Source: Eucommia ulmoides
Taxonomy: Eukaryota > Streptophyta > Magnoliopsida > Garryales > Eucommiaceae
Direction: 5' to 3'
Assembly: GCA_016647705.1 (NCBI GenBank)
Contig: CM028335.1
Location: 14,529,905 to 14,593,904 of the forward strand
Length of the DNA: 64,000 nucleotides
Each line of letters begins with the position of its first letter. The stretch's first letter is position 1. A model generated the notes under the pieces. The model made no database searches. It was not told the DNA's origin and worked only from the letters and a program-made list of their open reading frames with translations. Below, piece after piece: positions 21,345-34,418 of the stretch. A program made the position numbers and the translations under genes.

Positions 21345-22114
21345 TGTAACGACCCGGTTTCCCAAAACCGCTACACAGTTTCTCCCCTTGGAGAATTAAT
21401 GCTAAAATCGAATGACCAATATTCATTATTTCACAAATATGAGAAATTATTAATAACTATTAAGTATGTCATTAACAAATTAATTAAGAGTTAAATACCA
21501 AATTAGCACTAAAATATATTAATCAAAATAGCACCGACCAATAAATAAGCCAACGTTTCATAAAATTTGATAAATCAATAATTTCTTAGTATGGGATAAT
21601 AAGTAAATTATGAATAATATTTGGCAATTATTATCACAATTATTGTCACAGTATGTTGATTTGCAACATAAAACTTTTATTTTTAAGTTTGAAAATCAAA
21701 ACTTATAATTTCCAGATAATTTACGAACTATCACGATAATTTTAATTATCGAATTATCGAGTCAATTTCACAACAATAAATAAGAAATATAAATATTACA
21801 AATTAAATAGAAATTCACATTAAATTCTTGGCGCCACACTATTTTCAAATAAACTTAAATAAATTTATGTCGTCATTTTGTTCTCACCCGCCCTGCAATC
21901 AAAACTAAAACTCAAAATCAGAATCCGAATCGGAATAGTTTTATCGCTAAAAACCATTCAATATGGATGACTGTAGTTTTATCGCTAAAAACCATTTCCA
22001 CCATATATATATATATATATATAATAATGCCCCTAAAGTCTCTTAATTGTTTAAGTTCATATGTATAGAACGAAACAGGTTTATGATCAAGGCGGCTTCT
22101 TCTTCTTCTTCTTC

Positions 22115-22150
<36 letters not shown>

Positions 22151-22509
22151 AGTGTTAACTTGTGAATATTTATCTATCTATATATATATATATATATATA
22201 TATATGGTGGAAATGAGTTTCCTTCTTTAAGAAGAAAACTTATTTAAGTCATTTATTAATTAATTTATTTATTTATTTACACAAATATTCCCCTTAAAAT
22301 AAAAAAATATTAATTATATCTCAAAATTCTTAAAAATATATTTGAAATAGCATAACAGTCCCAAAACTTTTAAACGTCAATTTAAAATTAACATTTAACC
22401 TCCAAAAATTATCAACTATATATATTCATACCACAAATTCCCTATAATATACCAAAAAAAAAAAAAAAAAAAACAAAAATATTAAACTTCTTATTAAATA
22501 TTATTTTTT

Positions 22510-22553
<44 letters not shown>

Positions 22554-22568
22554 TTTCGGGGTATTACA
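21345..22568 (-). mobile_element. Ty3/gypsy solo LTR (1,224 bp) inside the LINE
   Basis: On the plus strand it runs TGTAACGACCCGG...CGGGGTATTACA. On the minus strand this is the familiar chromovirus-type TGTAATACCCCG...GGGTCGTTACA. It splits the LINE endonuclease. The 5-bp flanks AGAAT and GAAAC do not match cleanly, so the duplication has decayed or the edge shifted. It has no coding content and holds several TA, TTC and TTA microsatellites. The same LTR family recurs at 35155-35578. Confidence 0.85.
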
Positions 22569-23482
22569 GAAACGCTGACGAATAAGACTCGAGAATTGGT
22601 GAATGTGATGAGTAGGAGGAGAATTAATATTCTATGCTTGCTAGACACTAAGTGGGTTGGAGATAGGTCTAGAGAAATTGAGAGTACGAGGTATGAATTA
22701 TGGTATATGGGAAAGGACAAACATAAGAATAGAGTGAGCATCATGGTACATAGGGATTTAAAGGATAACATTGTTGATATTAGGAGAATTGATGATAGGA
22801 TGATGGTTATGAAGCTGGATGGGAGGTGATTAATATTATTAGTGTGTATGCTCCCTAAGTTGGACTGCAAGAAAATGTTAGACAAGAATTTTGGGAAAAG
22901 ATGGACAAAGTAGTTCAAAGTATACCTAACCAATAAAAAAATTTATTGGGGGAGACTTGAATGGACATACCTAGAAGGCAATGGGGACTTTCGAGAAAGT
23001 ACATAGTGGTTATGGATTTAGGGAGAAGAATGCAATAGGTGAAATGATTTTAGATTTTGCTATGGTGTATGATTTAGTTACTCTAAATACATGTTTCAGG
23101 AAAAAAGGATGGACACCTTATCACATTTAAGAGTGGTAAGAGGAATAGCCAGATAGATTTTATCCTTACTAGAATGAGTGATCGTTTAATATGTAAAAAC
23201 TGTAACGTCATACCCGGAGAGAGTATTACTACCCAACATAGACTAATGGTAATCGATCTGAAGTTTCAGGGGTGGAAACAAGTGTCTATGATAAATAGGC
23301 AGGTAAGGATACATTGGAGAGATCTAAGAGGTGAAAAGATTGAGTTATTTAAGGATAAAATTAGCAATGATGAGTTATGGAAGAGACATGAGGATGTGAA
23401 CAAAATGTGGATTGATATGGCGAGTCGTATTAGAGAGATAGGAAGAAAAGTTTTAGGAATTTGTAAAGAAGAAGGACCATGA
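22569..23482 (+). pseudogene. RTE LINE endonuclease, remainder
   Basis: Continues ETLTNKTRELVNVMSRRRIN, then CLLDTKWVG, and near 23150 SQIDFILTR, followed by the linker toward RT (WRDLRGEKIELF...). The Q/E position of the usual LQETKWVG motif reads LLDTKWVG here, consistent with decay. Stops and frame changes occur between about 22850 and 23150. Confidence 0.8.
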
Positions 23483-25328
23483 TATAAAGAAAGTTGGTGG
23501 TGGAATGAGGAGGTCCAAAAAGTCGTTCGGGACAAGAAAATAACTTATAAAGAATGACAAAAATATCAAAGTAGGAAGAGTTTAGAGAAGTATAAACATG
23601 CAAAAACAGAAGTGAGAAAAGTAATTAAGGAATCAAAATTTAGGGCGTATGATATATTTAAACTTGTTAGGCGACGTGAACGAAAGATTAGAGATATTTG
23701 AAATATCAGATGCATCAAAGACATTGATAAAAAAGTACTAGTGAATGATGGGGAGATTATGAAACGATGGAGAAGTTATTTTTATAATTTATTTAATGAG
23801 AATGACGTCGGGGAATCTAGACTAGAGTTGTCTAGTTTATCTTCAGATAAGATTATAAGTTTCATAGAAGAATTAGGGTTTCGGAAGTTAGAATAGCACT
23901 AAGGAAGATGAGAATTGAAAAAACAGTAGGGTCAGATGAAATCCCTATAGAAGTGTGGAAAAGTTTGGGAGATATTGAGATAGAGTGGTTGACTAAACTT
24001 TTTGATGACATTTTGAGAACTAAAATAATGTCTGACGACTGGAGGAGGAGTATCTTAGTGTCTATCTATAAAAATAAAGGGACATAAATCTTATGAGTCA
24101 TACTATAAAACTTTGGGAGAAAGTGATAGAATATAGAATAAGACATAAAACGAGCATAGAAAAGAACCAATTTGGATTTATGTACAACTGATCAACCACT
24201 GAAGCTATCTATTTACTCAAGAGATTAATGAAAAAATATAATAAAAGAAGAAAGATTTACATATGGTATTTGTGAACTTGGAAAAGACTTATGATCAGGG
24301 TATCCAAAGAAGTTTTGTGGTGGGTGTTAGAAAACAAACAGGTATCTAATTTGTACATAAAGATAATTAAGGATAAGTATGAATGTATAGTCACTAGTGT
24401 TCGAACAGGAGGAGGCGATACTTGTGCATTTCCTATTAATATATGTTTACATTAAGGATCATCTTTAAGTTATTATCTCTTCGTTCTAGTGATAGATGAG
24501 CTTACAAAACATATTCAAAATAGAGTATCTTGGAGTATGTTGTTTGCGGATGATATAATATCAATTGACGAAAGTAAAATAGGTCTTAATATTAAGTTAG
24601 AAAGATAGAAAGAAGTTTTGGAGTCCAAATGTCTAAAGGTTAGCAGAAGCAAGACAAAATATATGCCCTGCAATTTTAGTAATGCCCGGAGAGACGGTGG
24701 TGCGATCAAAATTGAAGATGAGGAAGTGTCAAAGGTTTATCATTTTAGATATTTAAGTTCAATGATTCAGAGTAATGGCAAAATTGAGAATGATATTACG
24801 CATAGAGTCAATGCAGGTTAGTTAAAGTAGAGAAGTGCATTTTGGGTGATTTGTGATCGTAGGATCCCGTTGAAACTTAAAGGAAAATTGTATGAAACTA
24901 CTATAAGATTAGCGTTTCTGTATGGTTCAGAATGTTGGACGGTAAAAACGAATCATGTTTAGAAAATTAGGGTGACAGAAATGAGGATGTTGCGGTGGAT
25001 GCATGAGAAGACGAGAATAGATAAAATTAAGAATGAAACTATTAGAGAGAATTTAGGAATAATATCAATCAAAGAGAAAATTAGAGAAAATAATTTACGA
25101 TGGTTTGCGCATGTGCACAGAAGACCCACAGAAGCACTAGTGAGAAAATGTGATTTAATTCAAATGTAAGGGGCTACTAGAAGGAGAGGTAGATCTAAGA
25201 AGACGTTATATGAGACTATTAAAAATAATTTAATGACATTAAACCTGACAAAGGGAATGACCCTTGATCGATCACTATGACGTAAATGGATTCATGTAAT
25301 CGACTCTACATAAGTGAGATAAAGACTT
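23483..25328 (+). pseudogene. RTE LINE reverse transcriptase and C-terminus
   Basis: Recognisable blocks in order: VGSDEIPIEVWKSLG near 23927, FGFMYN near 24172 (usual QFGFMPGRST), MLFADDIISID near 24538 (the RT catalytic box with the two Asp retained), HFRYLSSMIQ near 24740, YGSECWTVK near 24919, MRMLRWMHEKTR near 24982, and RWFAHVHRRP near 25100. Frames change repeatedly. The product would copy the element's RNA at the nicked target. Confidence 0.85.
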
Positions 25329-25345
25329 TGTTGTTGTTGTTGTAG

Positions 25346-25363
25346 GAGTATTATTTCATTGTA
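25346..25363 (+). repeat. Right target-site duplication of the RTE LINE
   Basis: GAGTATTATTTCATTGTA immediately after the TTG tail. See 20961-20978. Confidence 0.9.
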
Positions 25364-26683
25364 TATATATTTGACACATTTAAGAATCTTTATTGAAAAT
25401 AATATTAATTAATATTTAATTATATTAATTAAAATTAGTATTTTCACCATTATTTCCAACACATTGGTTATAATTCATTCTCACGATCTTTGACCCAACA
25501 TGCAACGACAAGCTCTTGATCTGTATATGACTTCATTCTTTTGTTTAAATTTTGTTATTATTTTATATTAAAGTATAGGGGAGTTTTGGTGAATAATCTA
25601 CAAACTAAAATTTTAGCTCATGTAGTCTACGCGTTACACTAATTTTTTTTAGAAATTCAAAGTTACTGTATTACATAAAAGTCATTGTAATTTTTTCATG
25701 CAAAAAATTACAGTAACTTTTATGGTGCACAATGACTTTAGATTTTTCTTAGAATTATTGGACTTCTCAAAAAATTATTGTAGAAGTGAATTGAATGAAA
25801 AGTGAATTGCAAAATTTGGGGTCATGACAAAAAAAACATTTTTCTTCAATTGAGTTCAATTTTTCTTTAAATATTAGAACTGTGTATGATTGTCAATTGT
25901 AAAACATTTTTTTCGCACACTAAATCTAATTTTAATTTTCAAAAATATGTTCAAACAGATTTTCTATCTGATCTACCTTATAAATTAGAACATTATATGC
26001 TCCACCCATTACTTTCTTTAAGTAGAATGACTGAAATCTATTACATGCTCCACCCATTACTTTCTTTAATTAGAATAACTAAAATCTATTACAGTAGTTG
26101 TAAGATGTTGAGTAAATCGTAACTATTTAACTAAAATAATATTTTATCGCTTGGATTATATATTTGGATATATCTGATTTTTTGTATTTATTATATTATT
26201 TATTTTGTGTAATCCACACCATTTCTAATAAACATCAGATAATTTTAGGTGATTAATTAATATATTTTTTGCATTACATAAAACTATTTTTTATTAAAAT
26301 AGTGTTAATGCGTGCTTCACTAGTAAAGCTCCATTTAGAAATAATATTTTATAACAAAAAATAAAATCAAAATAATATTTAGTGAATTGATTAGGTGGTG
26401 CTTAATTTGATGATGTAATATAATATAAAGATTAGGCAAATAAATTTAATAGTTTGGTCTTGAGTAATTCATCTACTTAAATAATCATTAATAGCATTAA
26501 TGGGAGTGGTGACTAATACCAACTCCAAACTTCATTAAGATTTGAATAATCTTTTTTCTTCTTTTGCAATTTATTACTCATTTTAAAAAATAAATAATAT
26601 CCAAACAAATTCCTTTTCACCTAAATTACATTTAAAAACCCTATTTTTTTAAGACTTTTCAAATTGGACCCAAAAAATATTAA
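25364..26683. other. AT-rich spacer with a 48-bp tandem duplication
   Basis: No gene. Two copies of a 48-bp unit starting ATGCTCCACCCATTACTTTC lie at 25997-26044 and 26045-26092. The rest is featureless AT-rich DNA. Confidence 0.6.
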
Positions 26684-26907
26684 CCCAAGAGGAATTAGTT
26701 CGATTGACAATGAGAGTTGTCCTATTTTCTTGTTAACCAAAGTTCAACTCTCCTAGGAGATATTTCAAGAATTACATCTTCAATTTAATTGTGAATGCAT
26801 CATGTTGCTGTGGAGGAGTATGTCCCTAAAATCGTATGGGGGGTGATTAGTCGAGATGAGCGTAAGTTAACGTGAACGCACCTTATTGTAAGGCCAAAAA
26901 AAAAAAA
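26684..26907 (+). mobile_element. tRNA-derived SINE, family 1, copy 2
   Basis: Head AATTAGTTCGATTGACAATG, box B-like AAGTTCAACTC, a body shared with 5776-5993 (GTGATTAGTCGAGAT.AGCG, AAGTTAACGTGAACGCACCT), and an A tail at 26896-26907. The copies are diverged, so the family is old. No clear duplication flanks it. Confidence 0.7.
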
Positions 26908-27599
26908 TTAAATTAGTAAGATTTTTTAGTAACATATTGAGGTCAATTGTTTATAACTAGCCCCTTGACTATTATAATACATAGATTAGCGAACCCTTAG
27001 GAGTAGACTTTGTGAAAATAATCCAATCATCTAGTCAAACCATTACTAAAGTTAATTTAATGTCTCACATGTTAACGTTTACTGGTAATAACGCCATAAA
27101 TAGAGGCAAACGTGAAGAACTTGTGTTTGAAAATGACTATTATCTTCATTCTAATCATACAATTAATTTATTATTTAAATCTACATCCTTTTAAGCAATT
27201 CTAATATTATATTTGTAATGAAATTTAACTATGTACATATTATTATTATCAATTAAATATAACAAAAAAAAAAACATATTTTGATAATCGTTTTTAATAA
27301 AATATAACCGAATTGATTGTTGGATATTTTTCTTATTTTTTACGTGTTCATTTTCTTTGAATCAATATCTCGTTTTTCCTTTGCTGCCACAGAGAGTGAT
27401 TTTCCGCGTTTGCATAAAATCGGTATAATACTCAGATCTATCGAAATTCAACGAATTATTTATGTTTTAAACTTTTTTTTTTTTTTTGGTATTAACTCTT
27501 CAAATAATTCTCAAAATTTATAAATAATATTTATGCTCAAACCCTATAGCTTGACCAAACTACCACTAAAACTTTCCGTGATACAAAACATTTCTAATA
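26908..27599. other. AT-rich spacer, no gene seen
   Basis: Homopolymer runs only; short frames are by chance. Confidence 0.6.
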
Positions 27600-28365
27600 T
27601 TTAAAAAGCTATTTACCACTTATCTCTCTTGTCACTTTATTTAAAACCATAAATATTTTTTATCATTTACTAAATATCTCACTTGTGACTTTTTTTTTTC
27701 CCGAAAAAACACAAATACCCTTCAATTATTTAAAACAATGTGTTTTTTTTTATTATTTTATTTTTTCAAAAATTCACTAATAGCACAATTTTAAAAAAAA
27801 AAATATTTTTACTCCTAATTTTTTCCACCCCTACAACCCCACCCATTACCACCGCCCCCCATCCCTGCTTGTTGATTCCTCTTCTTCTTCTTCTTCTTTC
27901 TCCTCCTCATCTTTCTTCTTCTCTCTCTCTCTCTAGATCTAACGTGGATTTGTGTTCGGAGCATAGATCTGGTGTGGATCAGAGAGAGAGAGAGAGGGAG
28001 GAGAAGGAGGAGAAGAAGAAGAATCAACCGACACAGGGTGGGGTACCAGGAGGGGGTTAACTTTTTATTTTTAATTTGTTGAAAAAGAAAGGGGTGAAAA
28101 AAAAAATATTTTTAAAATATAGATATTAGTGTAAAAAGATAAAGGAGAAAAATATAGTTAAAAAAAATCTTAAAGAAATATTTATGTATTTTAATATTTA
28201 ATTATTTTTAACTGTTAAGGATAAAAATGTCATCATAATAAAAAAGTCAATATTTTTTTACCTAATATATGACTAATATTTAATAAATAACAAAGAAAAA
28301 AAAATATTTTAAGTAAAAAAAAAAAAAAAAAAGAAAGAGAGAGAAAGTGATAAATACCCTATTTG
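27600..28365. mobile_element. Foldback (long-inverted-repeat) element with CT/GA core
   Basis: The outer ends TATTTACCACTTATCTCTCTT (27607 onward, first 20 bases compared) and AGTGATAAATACCC (28345-28358) are inverted relatives. The centre is a second inverted repeat: GTTGATTCCTCTTCTTCTTC ... AGATCT / AGATCT ... GAAGAAGAATCAAC at 27870-28027. Frames across the CT and GA runs on opposite strands are mirror artefacts of the palindrome. Confidence 0.5.
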
Positions 28366-28472
28366 AAAATACTTCTATCAATAAACCCAAAATTTCAATT
28401 TCCATTAAACCCACGAGTTTCCACGTCCATGTCATTGCAGAAGGTTGTGTTTAATGGCTTTGATTTTATTTA

Positions 28473-29013
28473 GGTGGCTTTTGATTAGTGTTCCCACATT
28501 TCTCCACCCAATTGGGATGGGTTGGGTTGAGGGATGGGTTGGGTTGAAAATTTTGTTTCCTTTTGAAAATAGAATTACGTTTGGTAACGACAATTTTTGT
28601 TTTGTGCTGAGAATAGAATCGTGTTTTGATAACGATTTTTTCCTAAAACTATTTTTTTTTTTGAGATTTTTTTTTTTTTGTTTTGGCGGTGGCGGTGGCC
28701 GGACGGCCGGCGGCAGCAAAAGGTCGCCGGACGGCGGCCGGCGACGCCGGAGGTGGCAGACGGCGGGGGTGGTAGTGGTCGGCCGGCGGATGAAAACGGA
28801 AGTTGAAAACTTTGAGTTAAGTTTTTTGGGTAAAAAAAAAAAATTATTTCTGGTTTCTTTAAAATTTTGAAAATCAATTCTTATTTTTTTGGTTGGGTTG
28901 AGTTGAATTTTGTGTTTGCCAAACATGTTTCCAAAAATCAAACTCAAAATTTTTGGGTTGGGTTGGGTTGGGTTGGGTTGTAATGGAATGGAAACACTAA
29001 CCAAACGGGTTTC
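28473..29013. mobile_element. MITE, PIF/Harbinger-like, 541 bp, GC-rich core
   Basis: Ends GGTGGCTTTTGATTAGTG and CACTAACCAAACGGGTTTC are flanked by TTA on both sides (28470-28472, 29014-29016), the usual target duplication of this superfamily. The core at 28685-28795 is a dense CGGCCGG/GGCGG tract. GGGTT repeats lie near both ends. The core matches in type, but inverted, the one in the copy at 45887. Frames crossing the core are compositional. Confidence 0.75.
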
Positions 29014-29033
29014 TTAAAACTATTATTTGCCAC

Positions 29034-29420
29034 AATTTCACTTTAACCCCAAAGTTTACACTAAATTTCAATTTAAACTCTATAACTCCAATTGAGGCAT
29101 ATTGCTCCCTAAGTAACGATATTATGTCCAAGACTTGGAAAGTTAGCACATTTGAGCTACTATAAAACTTTATACTACCCCACAAGTTTGTTGTATTTAA
29201 GTAGATTTAACTGCTTGTAATATTTGTTATTCCGATGATTCGACTCATTACAAAAGTATCAAAATTACTTCAAAATCCCCCAAAAAAAAAATAAAAAAAT
29301 ACTATTGACATCGTGATTTAGATAGAATTGGTCAATTGGATCTTTTAGACAATTTACAAATTTTAGGGATGCAATGTTGTTCAACTAAAAGTTTAGAGTA
29401 CAAAGTGTAATTTCATGGAT
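29034..29420. mobile_element. Possible small terminal-inverted-repeat element
   Basis: AATTTCACTTTAACCCCAAAG at the left (20 bases compared) and AAAGTTTAGAGTACAAAGTG at the right are approximate inverted copies. No clean duplication was identified. Confidence 0.35.
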
Positions 29421-30930
29421 TCATTGAATATTTGGCGTATTATTACTAATTTATTATTGGGAGAGGATTGGAAGCTTCGCTAGGAACTAGGAGGATGGGT
29501 GTCATAATAGAGGTAAGCAATTTGCGTTTTTTATACTACAACTTCTAATGAGATAAACAATAGAAAGTCAATGTTGAATTATGAAATTATTAAAAAATTC
29601 CTAGTGTCTCCTCACGATTTAGAAGCAATATAATTTCAATAATTTTATTGGCTCTTGGACAATTTAATGCATATACAACTCAATTATTTATAAATAATCT
29701 GTTAAAATTATTTACATTAATAAAAAAAAAAATAAAAAAAAAAAAGAATCTTATCATAGTCTGTTATCTAATAACTAGTATGTACCACGAGTCTAAAGAC
29801 AAGAACTTTAATTCAATGTATTGGTCTTGATTATCCTATATTTAAAATACGCTTATCACGCAATCCTATTTGGGTATCGAAACTATCGAATAAATCCAAT
29901 TATATTTCTATGAACCAAGGTATCTAATTGATAAATTGTGGCATGATTGTCTCTAATAATGTGATGTTACCTTCCATTGTAGATTAATCGGTATTTTTGT
30001 ATATAGATCCCCTAAATTTGCGGAACAGTTATACAACAATTTGTGATGAAAAACATGTAAAAAAAAACATAGATTTATACCCCTTGTCTTCGTTGATCCG
30101 TCATTTGTTTATACATGAATGATCTCTATCTTGCGCTTTTTAAAATGATATGTCAATCGTTTTATTGGAGCATTGGATTGAAATCCTTATTATATTCAAC
30201 ATGGTATGCGTTGCAAAGACGAAAAAATACAGTGTTACGTTATGTGTTAGTATTACATATAACATGACTCAATGATAAACTAGGGTATATTTCTTCCTCA
30301 AAGCATCAAATCATATCCCCTTATGTTTGGGTGTGTGTTGAATATAACATTCATTCTCTATGACTGTGCAATATAACGGTCAATTACTCTTATATCCCCT
30401 CAAATCAGGACATAAATGGGGATTGTCTAAAATTTAAGAAAAACTTATCAAATAAGCCTTCTCATAAATACAAGAGGGCGTTTAGTCAAAGTATGTTAAC
30501 TCTTTTTAGTCATCACTCTGTTAAAATTTTTCTCAAGAACACCCTATTAATTCTTACGTCGGAGGTGCAACACCGATGGACCAACCCGCATGGGTATTGT
30601 TTTACATGAACACAAAGTTAAGAAAAATCAATATTCAAAATCTCAAGAACTATATCTCCCAATCTAGTTTTTGACAAGATCAAATTCAATTTAGTTAGTA
30701 CTAATTATAGACTATCAGAAGAAAAGAAAAAAATTAGAAAAAAAAAATAAAGATAAAAATTTACATTTATACACACAAACATCGCACATGCACAAATGCA
30801 AAACAATCATAAATACAAACATCGAACCCCTATTTTGCTTCAAATGCTCGTGTTGGCCATTAAGTTTTTCTTATTTTATTTAAGATTAAATGGACTTCCA
30901 AAAATAGATAAGTGCACCAAATTCACTAAA
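29421..30930. other. AT-rich spacer, no gene seen
   Basis: 1.5 kb without a convincing frame, repeat or RNA. Confidence 0.6.
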
Positions 30931-31449
30931 GGTTGCATTTGGTAAAGGATTTAATAAATTCATAAATAATAAAATTTTGAAATCTCGTTATTTATAAATT
31001 TTTTGTTTAAATAATTTTTTAAAATATAAAATTTAATTGTGTAATTTCATAATTCTCTATTTCGAATAGACAAGTATTTATATGTAAAATTTTAAAAGTT
31101 ATTAAATTTTAATAATAAAAAAATATGAAAGTATTTCTCATGATATACTTTTTAATTCGTAACTTAATAACATAAGTTTAATAATATAATTTTAATTATA
31201 TATTATTTTTTTAATAATATGATTTTTATATATATTTTACAAATAGAATTTTATTATATAATATATAGAGAAGGGAGAATTCTAAAATTCTTATAAATTA
31301 CAAAATAAAAAAATAGGATTAGAGTGAAATGGATGAGAAATTAAAAAAATAGCAAATTCTATTTTGGAAAGATTTAAAAATAACATGTATTTTGAAAAGA
31401 TTTGCAAATCCCTCTTATTCTCATATTTTACAAATGAATGAATTTTAAA
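30931..31449. mobile_element. MITE family 2, copy 1 (one end only)
   Basis: Starts GGTTGCATTTGGTAAAGGAT and runs parallel to the copy at 35581 for about 500 bp, sharing blocks such as AAATTTAATTATATATT-type runs and TTTGCAAATCCCTCTTATTC. The similarity stops near 31449 where another repeat begins, so the far end is missing. Confidence 0.7.
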
Positions 31450-31846
31450 ATGGGTGTTTCTATGCCAAGTCTCTTATTTTACTCTTAATTTAAAAAAAAA
31501 TTCATATGCAATTGCAACTTGTGTTTTAGTTTACACATTAAAAAATAAATAAATAAATAAACGAAAGACCCAATACATGTGATACAATCTCTCAGCTATA
31601 TGTATCTAACTTGTGTGTAAAATATTTGTTAAATGTAAATATAACACAAATACATGTAACATAATTACATATAATTTACAATTTGTAACTAATATTACAC
31701 AAATACATGTAACTAATATTATATAACTGTAAACACATACGGGACTAATATGTAAGCAAAAAATAATTTAATAGATTAAATCAAAAATTATGTTTTAAAT
31801 GAGACTAATAACATAATACACTCGCCATTTAGGATTAATCACCATT
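31450..31846. repeat. ACATGTAAC-rich repeat, relative of the insert at 33328
   Basis: Shares with 33328-34017 a GGGTG-type start and several ACAAATACATGTAACTAATA motifs. It abuts the start of duplicated segment A. Confidence 0.4.
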
Positions 31847-34418
31847 TAGAAAATGACATATGGTTTCACCCTTAAATTTTTATTGTTAATATGAACTAGG
31901 CCTTAAAAAATAAGCTAAAAAGACTAAAAAATAAATTGATCAAAAATAGAAAAAACATATTAGATAGAAGTCTTCGTAATATCATCACCACCAATATTAT
32001 TTTAATTTTGCGGACAAAATACCATATTTGTATTATATTTAATTTTTGAACACTTATTGGCATGAGTTGGTATATAATTATTATTTTCTACCAATAAATT
32101 GCAAAATAATTTATGTGAAGTGATTCATTTTTTTTAACAAGAAATAAAGTAGTTTATTCCGCATTTATATAATAGAATATGAAAGAATATGAATTCAAAT
32201 TATATTTTTAAAAGATATTTTATATGCAATACTCTATTGAATATTAAAATTGATAATTTTGTTTCATTGCTTATGTTAATTTTTTTTTTATCAAATTAAG
32301 GTTAATTTTCAAGTTTGTGTCTTCAGACACGGATTATATGTTAATCATTTGAACCGTTGGATCAATTTTAAATTCAACGGTTGAAATCAAACGACATTTT
32401 AAACCCTTATAATCTTATTTCATATAATATCTCAATAAATAACAAGTATCTCCCACCATTGATTTCAATTTTGTTGTAAAACTAAATAACAAAGTCTCAA
32501 AAAATGTATTTTTGTGATAAATGTATTTAAACTAACCACGAGATATTCATGATTAATGTATTGATTGAAATTAGTGCATATAGACACTAGGTATATACTA
32601 GTTAATTATAAGTGAGGACATAATTTACATTTTTGATATTTAGAACTATTGGATCAACTTTAAATCGAACAATTGAGATCAAAAACTATTTTAAATCCTT
32701 ATAATCTTTTGAGTTTTTTGTATTTTGCACCCCCGAAGTTTCAAAAAAATCCCATTTTAGCCTCTGTTCTTTGAATTTGAACACATTGAACCCTAAAGTA
32801 TCCAAATCGTGACAATTCAGTCATTTCGTCATTTTTTATGACCGACTTCACCTAAATGGGTGATTCAATGTTTACACGTGACTGATTTTTATCATAAAAA
32901 AATGATAGAGTTATCAATTTATACTGACTTTACATTATTTAAATACTTCAGGATTTAACGTGTTCAAATTGAAAATATCAGGATAAAGTGGGATTTCTCC
33001 ATAACTTCAGGGGTTCAAAATACAAAAACTTCTAATATTATATTATATAATATCTTTAACAATCTATCCCAAAATATCTCAAAAAAAATCATGCTTCACT
33101 TTTAAAAACGGTTAAACAAAATTTTAGTGCTTGTATTATATATTTGCAAGATTTGTGAGGTAAATATCTTCTATTTTTTTTTCCTATTAGTTTAAGCGCA
33201 TTAGATAATTTTATATAATTTTCAAATCACTAAAAATTAATATTTTACAGTTACAAACAGAGTATAACTCCAAAAGTAAAGTTGATGTGGTGAGTCTTAC
33301 AATTGCAAGAAATTCTAATATTAATTAGGGTGAATTGGTGGGCGTCGCTATTTCACCCTTAATTGGTGAAAAGTTCTAGAGACGGAAAATTTTTAATTTT
33401 AGTCCCGTCTATTTTAAAAAGTCGGAAGTCCTGCACACGCGTCTGTACACGCGCGATTACATATAACAACTTTATGTATATTTTTTTTTATATATTACAA
33501 ATATTATTGTACTTTGTAACAATTATTATTTTTTATTTATTATTTTAAACATGTAACAATTTTATGTATAAAATTTTGTTAGATGTAACAAAAATCATAC
33601 AAAATACATGTAATTAGTTACAAGTAACTAAATGTACACAAATACATGTAACTAATATTAAACTAATTTTTATATGCAATATTTGGTTAAATGTCACAAA
33701 TATTACACATATGTATATAATTGTAATATGTAACTAATATTATATAAGTATATATAACAAAAAATACACAAATATATGTAAAAAATAAGAATTATGAAAT
33801 TTTAACTAAAATTCATTACATATAACTAATATTTACTATAAAATTGAATTTATTCACTAAGGTCTCCCTACAATCTCTGTAATGTATCTACAATCCCTAC
33901 AATGTGAGATTAAAACATAAGTGAAATTCAATTTATGGAAGTAAATCAAAACCTAATAATAAAAAAAGATTAATCGTAAATTAGACTTTAAAAATAAGAT
34001 TAATCAGCGATTTTTCTTATTAATTACTCTCTCCAATTTGTTATAAATTAAAAATCTGACATGCCCAGTCACAAATTGAACTCAATATATAAATGCATTT
34101 CAATGCTCTTTTATGTGACCAAAATTTATTTCACACAAATTGACATAATTGTCCTTTGCCCATCACCTTAACTCCTCACTTATTTCCATTGTTTTTTGAT
34201 TTGGTCCCTGCAACTATTTACTGCATAGAAAATTGGTACTATGAAATTGAAATTCAATTAAATGTTATATAGTCACTGAAAGGTAAATCATTTTTTTTTT
34301 CACATAAGACCCCCCCAACAAATTGATTGACACAATTGCAATATTAAATCTAGGTTTAATTGCCTTTTACTCTAAGTATCCTGTTTCGTTTTGACCTCTC
34401 TACTGTAAAAAACTACAC
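31847..34418 (+). repeat. Duplicated segment, copy A
   Basis: Parallels 43627-45389 in the same orientation, from TTTAGAAAATGACATATGG to CTCTACTGTAAAAAACTACA, with roughly nine in ten bases alike by eye. Copy A carries extra DNA relative to copy B at about 32003-32250 and 33328-34026. Inside lies a MITE-like inverted repeat at about 32715-33030 with arms TTTTGTATTTTGCACCCC and the inverse of GGGGTTCAAAATACAAAAAC. No gene. Confidence 0.85.
33328..34017. mobile_element. 690-bp insertion with 9-bp target duplication
   Basis: Absent from copy B, where the flanks join directly. Bordered by TATTAATTA at 33319-33327 and 34018-34026. Starts GGGTGAATTGGTGGGCGTCG and ends AATCAGCGATTTTTCT; I see no terminal inverted repeat. 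The interior is rich in ACATGTAACTAATATTA. A 9-bp duplication suggests a MULE without clear ends; a SINE-like origin is also possible. Confidence 0.75.

Larger units (their letters stand above)
20979..25345 (+). mobile_element. RTE-clade LINE, near full length, dead
   Basis: Bounded by an 18-bp target duplication (17 of 18 matching). It ends in a TTG repeat tail at about 25329-25343, the microsatellite-type tail of RTE elements instead of poly-A. The 5' part contains CGGTCCCAAGCCTAGGTAAA and then endonuclease sequence. Without the LTR lodged at 21345-22568 it is about 3.14 kb, the usual length of plant RTE LINEs. Endonuclease and reverse transcriptase are both recognisable, but the frame is interrupted many times (more than ten stops or shifts by eye), so it is an old copy. 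Confidence 0.9.

Noticed and set aside
22596-22829. Stand-alone endonuclease/exonuclease-like gene
   Set aside because: It is the endonuclease part of the RTE LINE, continuous with sequence left of the solo LTR.
28432-29004. 190-codon minus-strand frame
   Set aside because: It spans a MITE from end to end, including its inverted ends and GC core.
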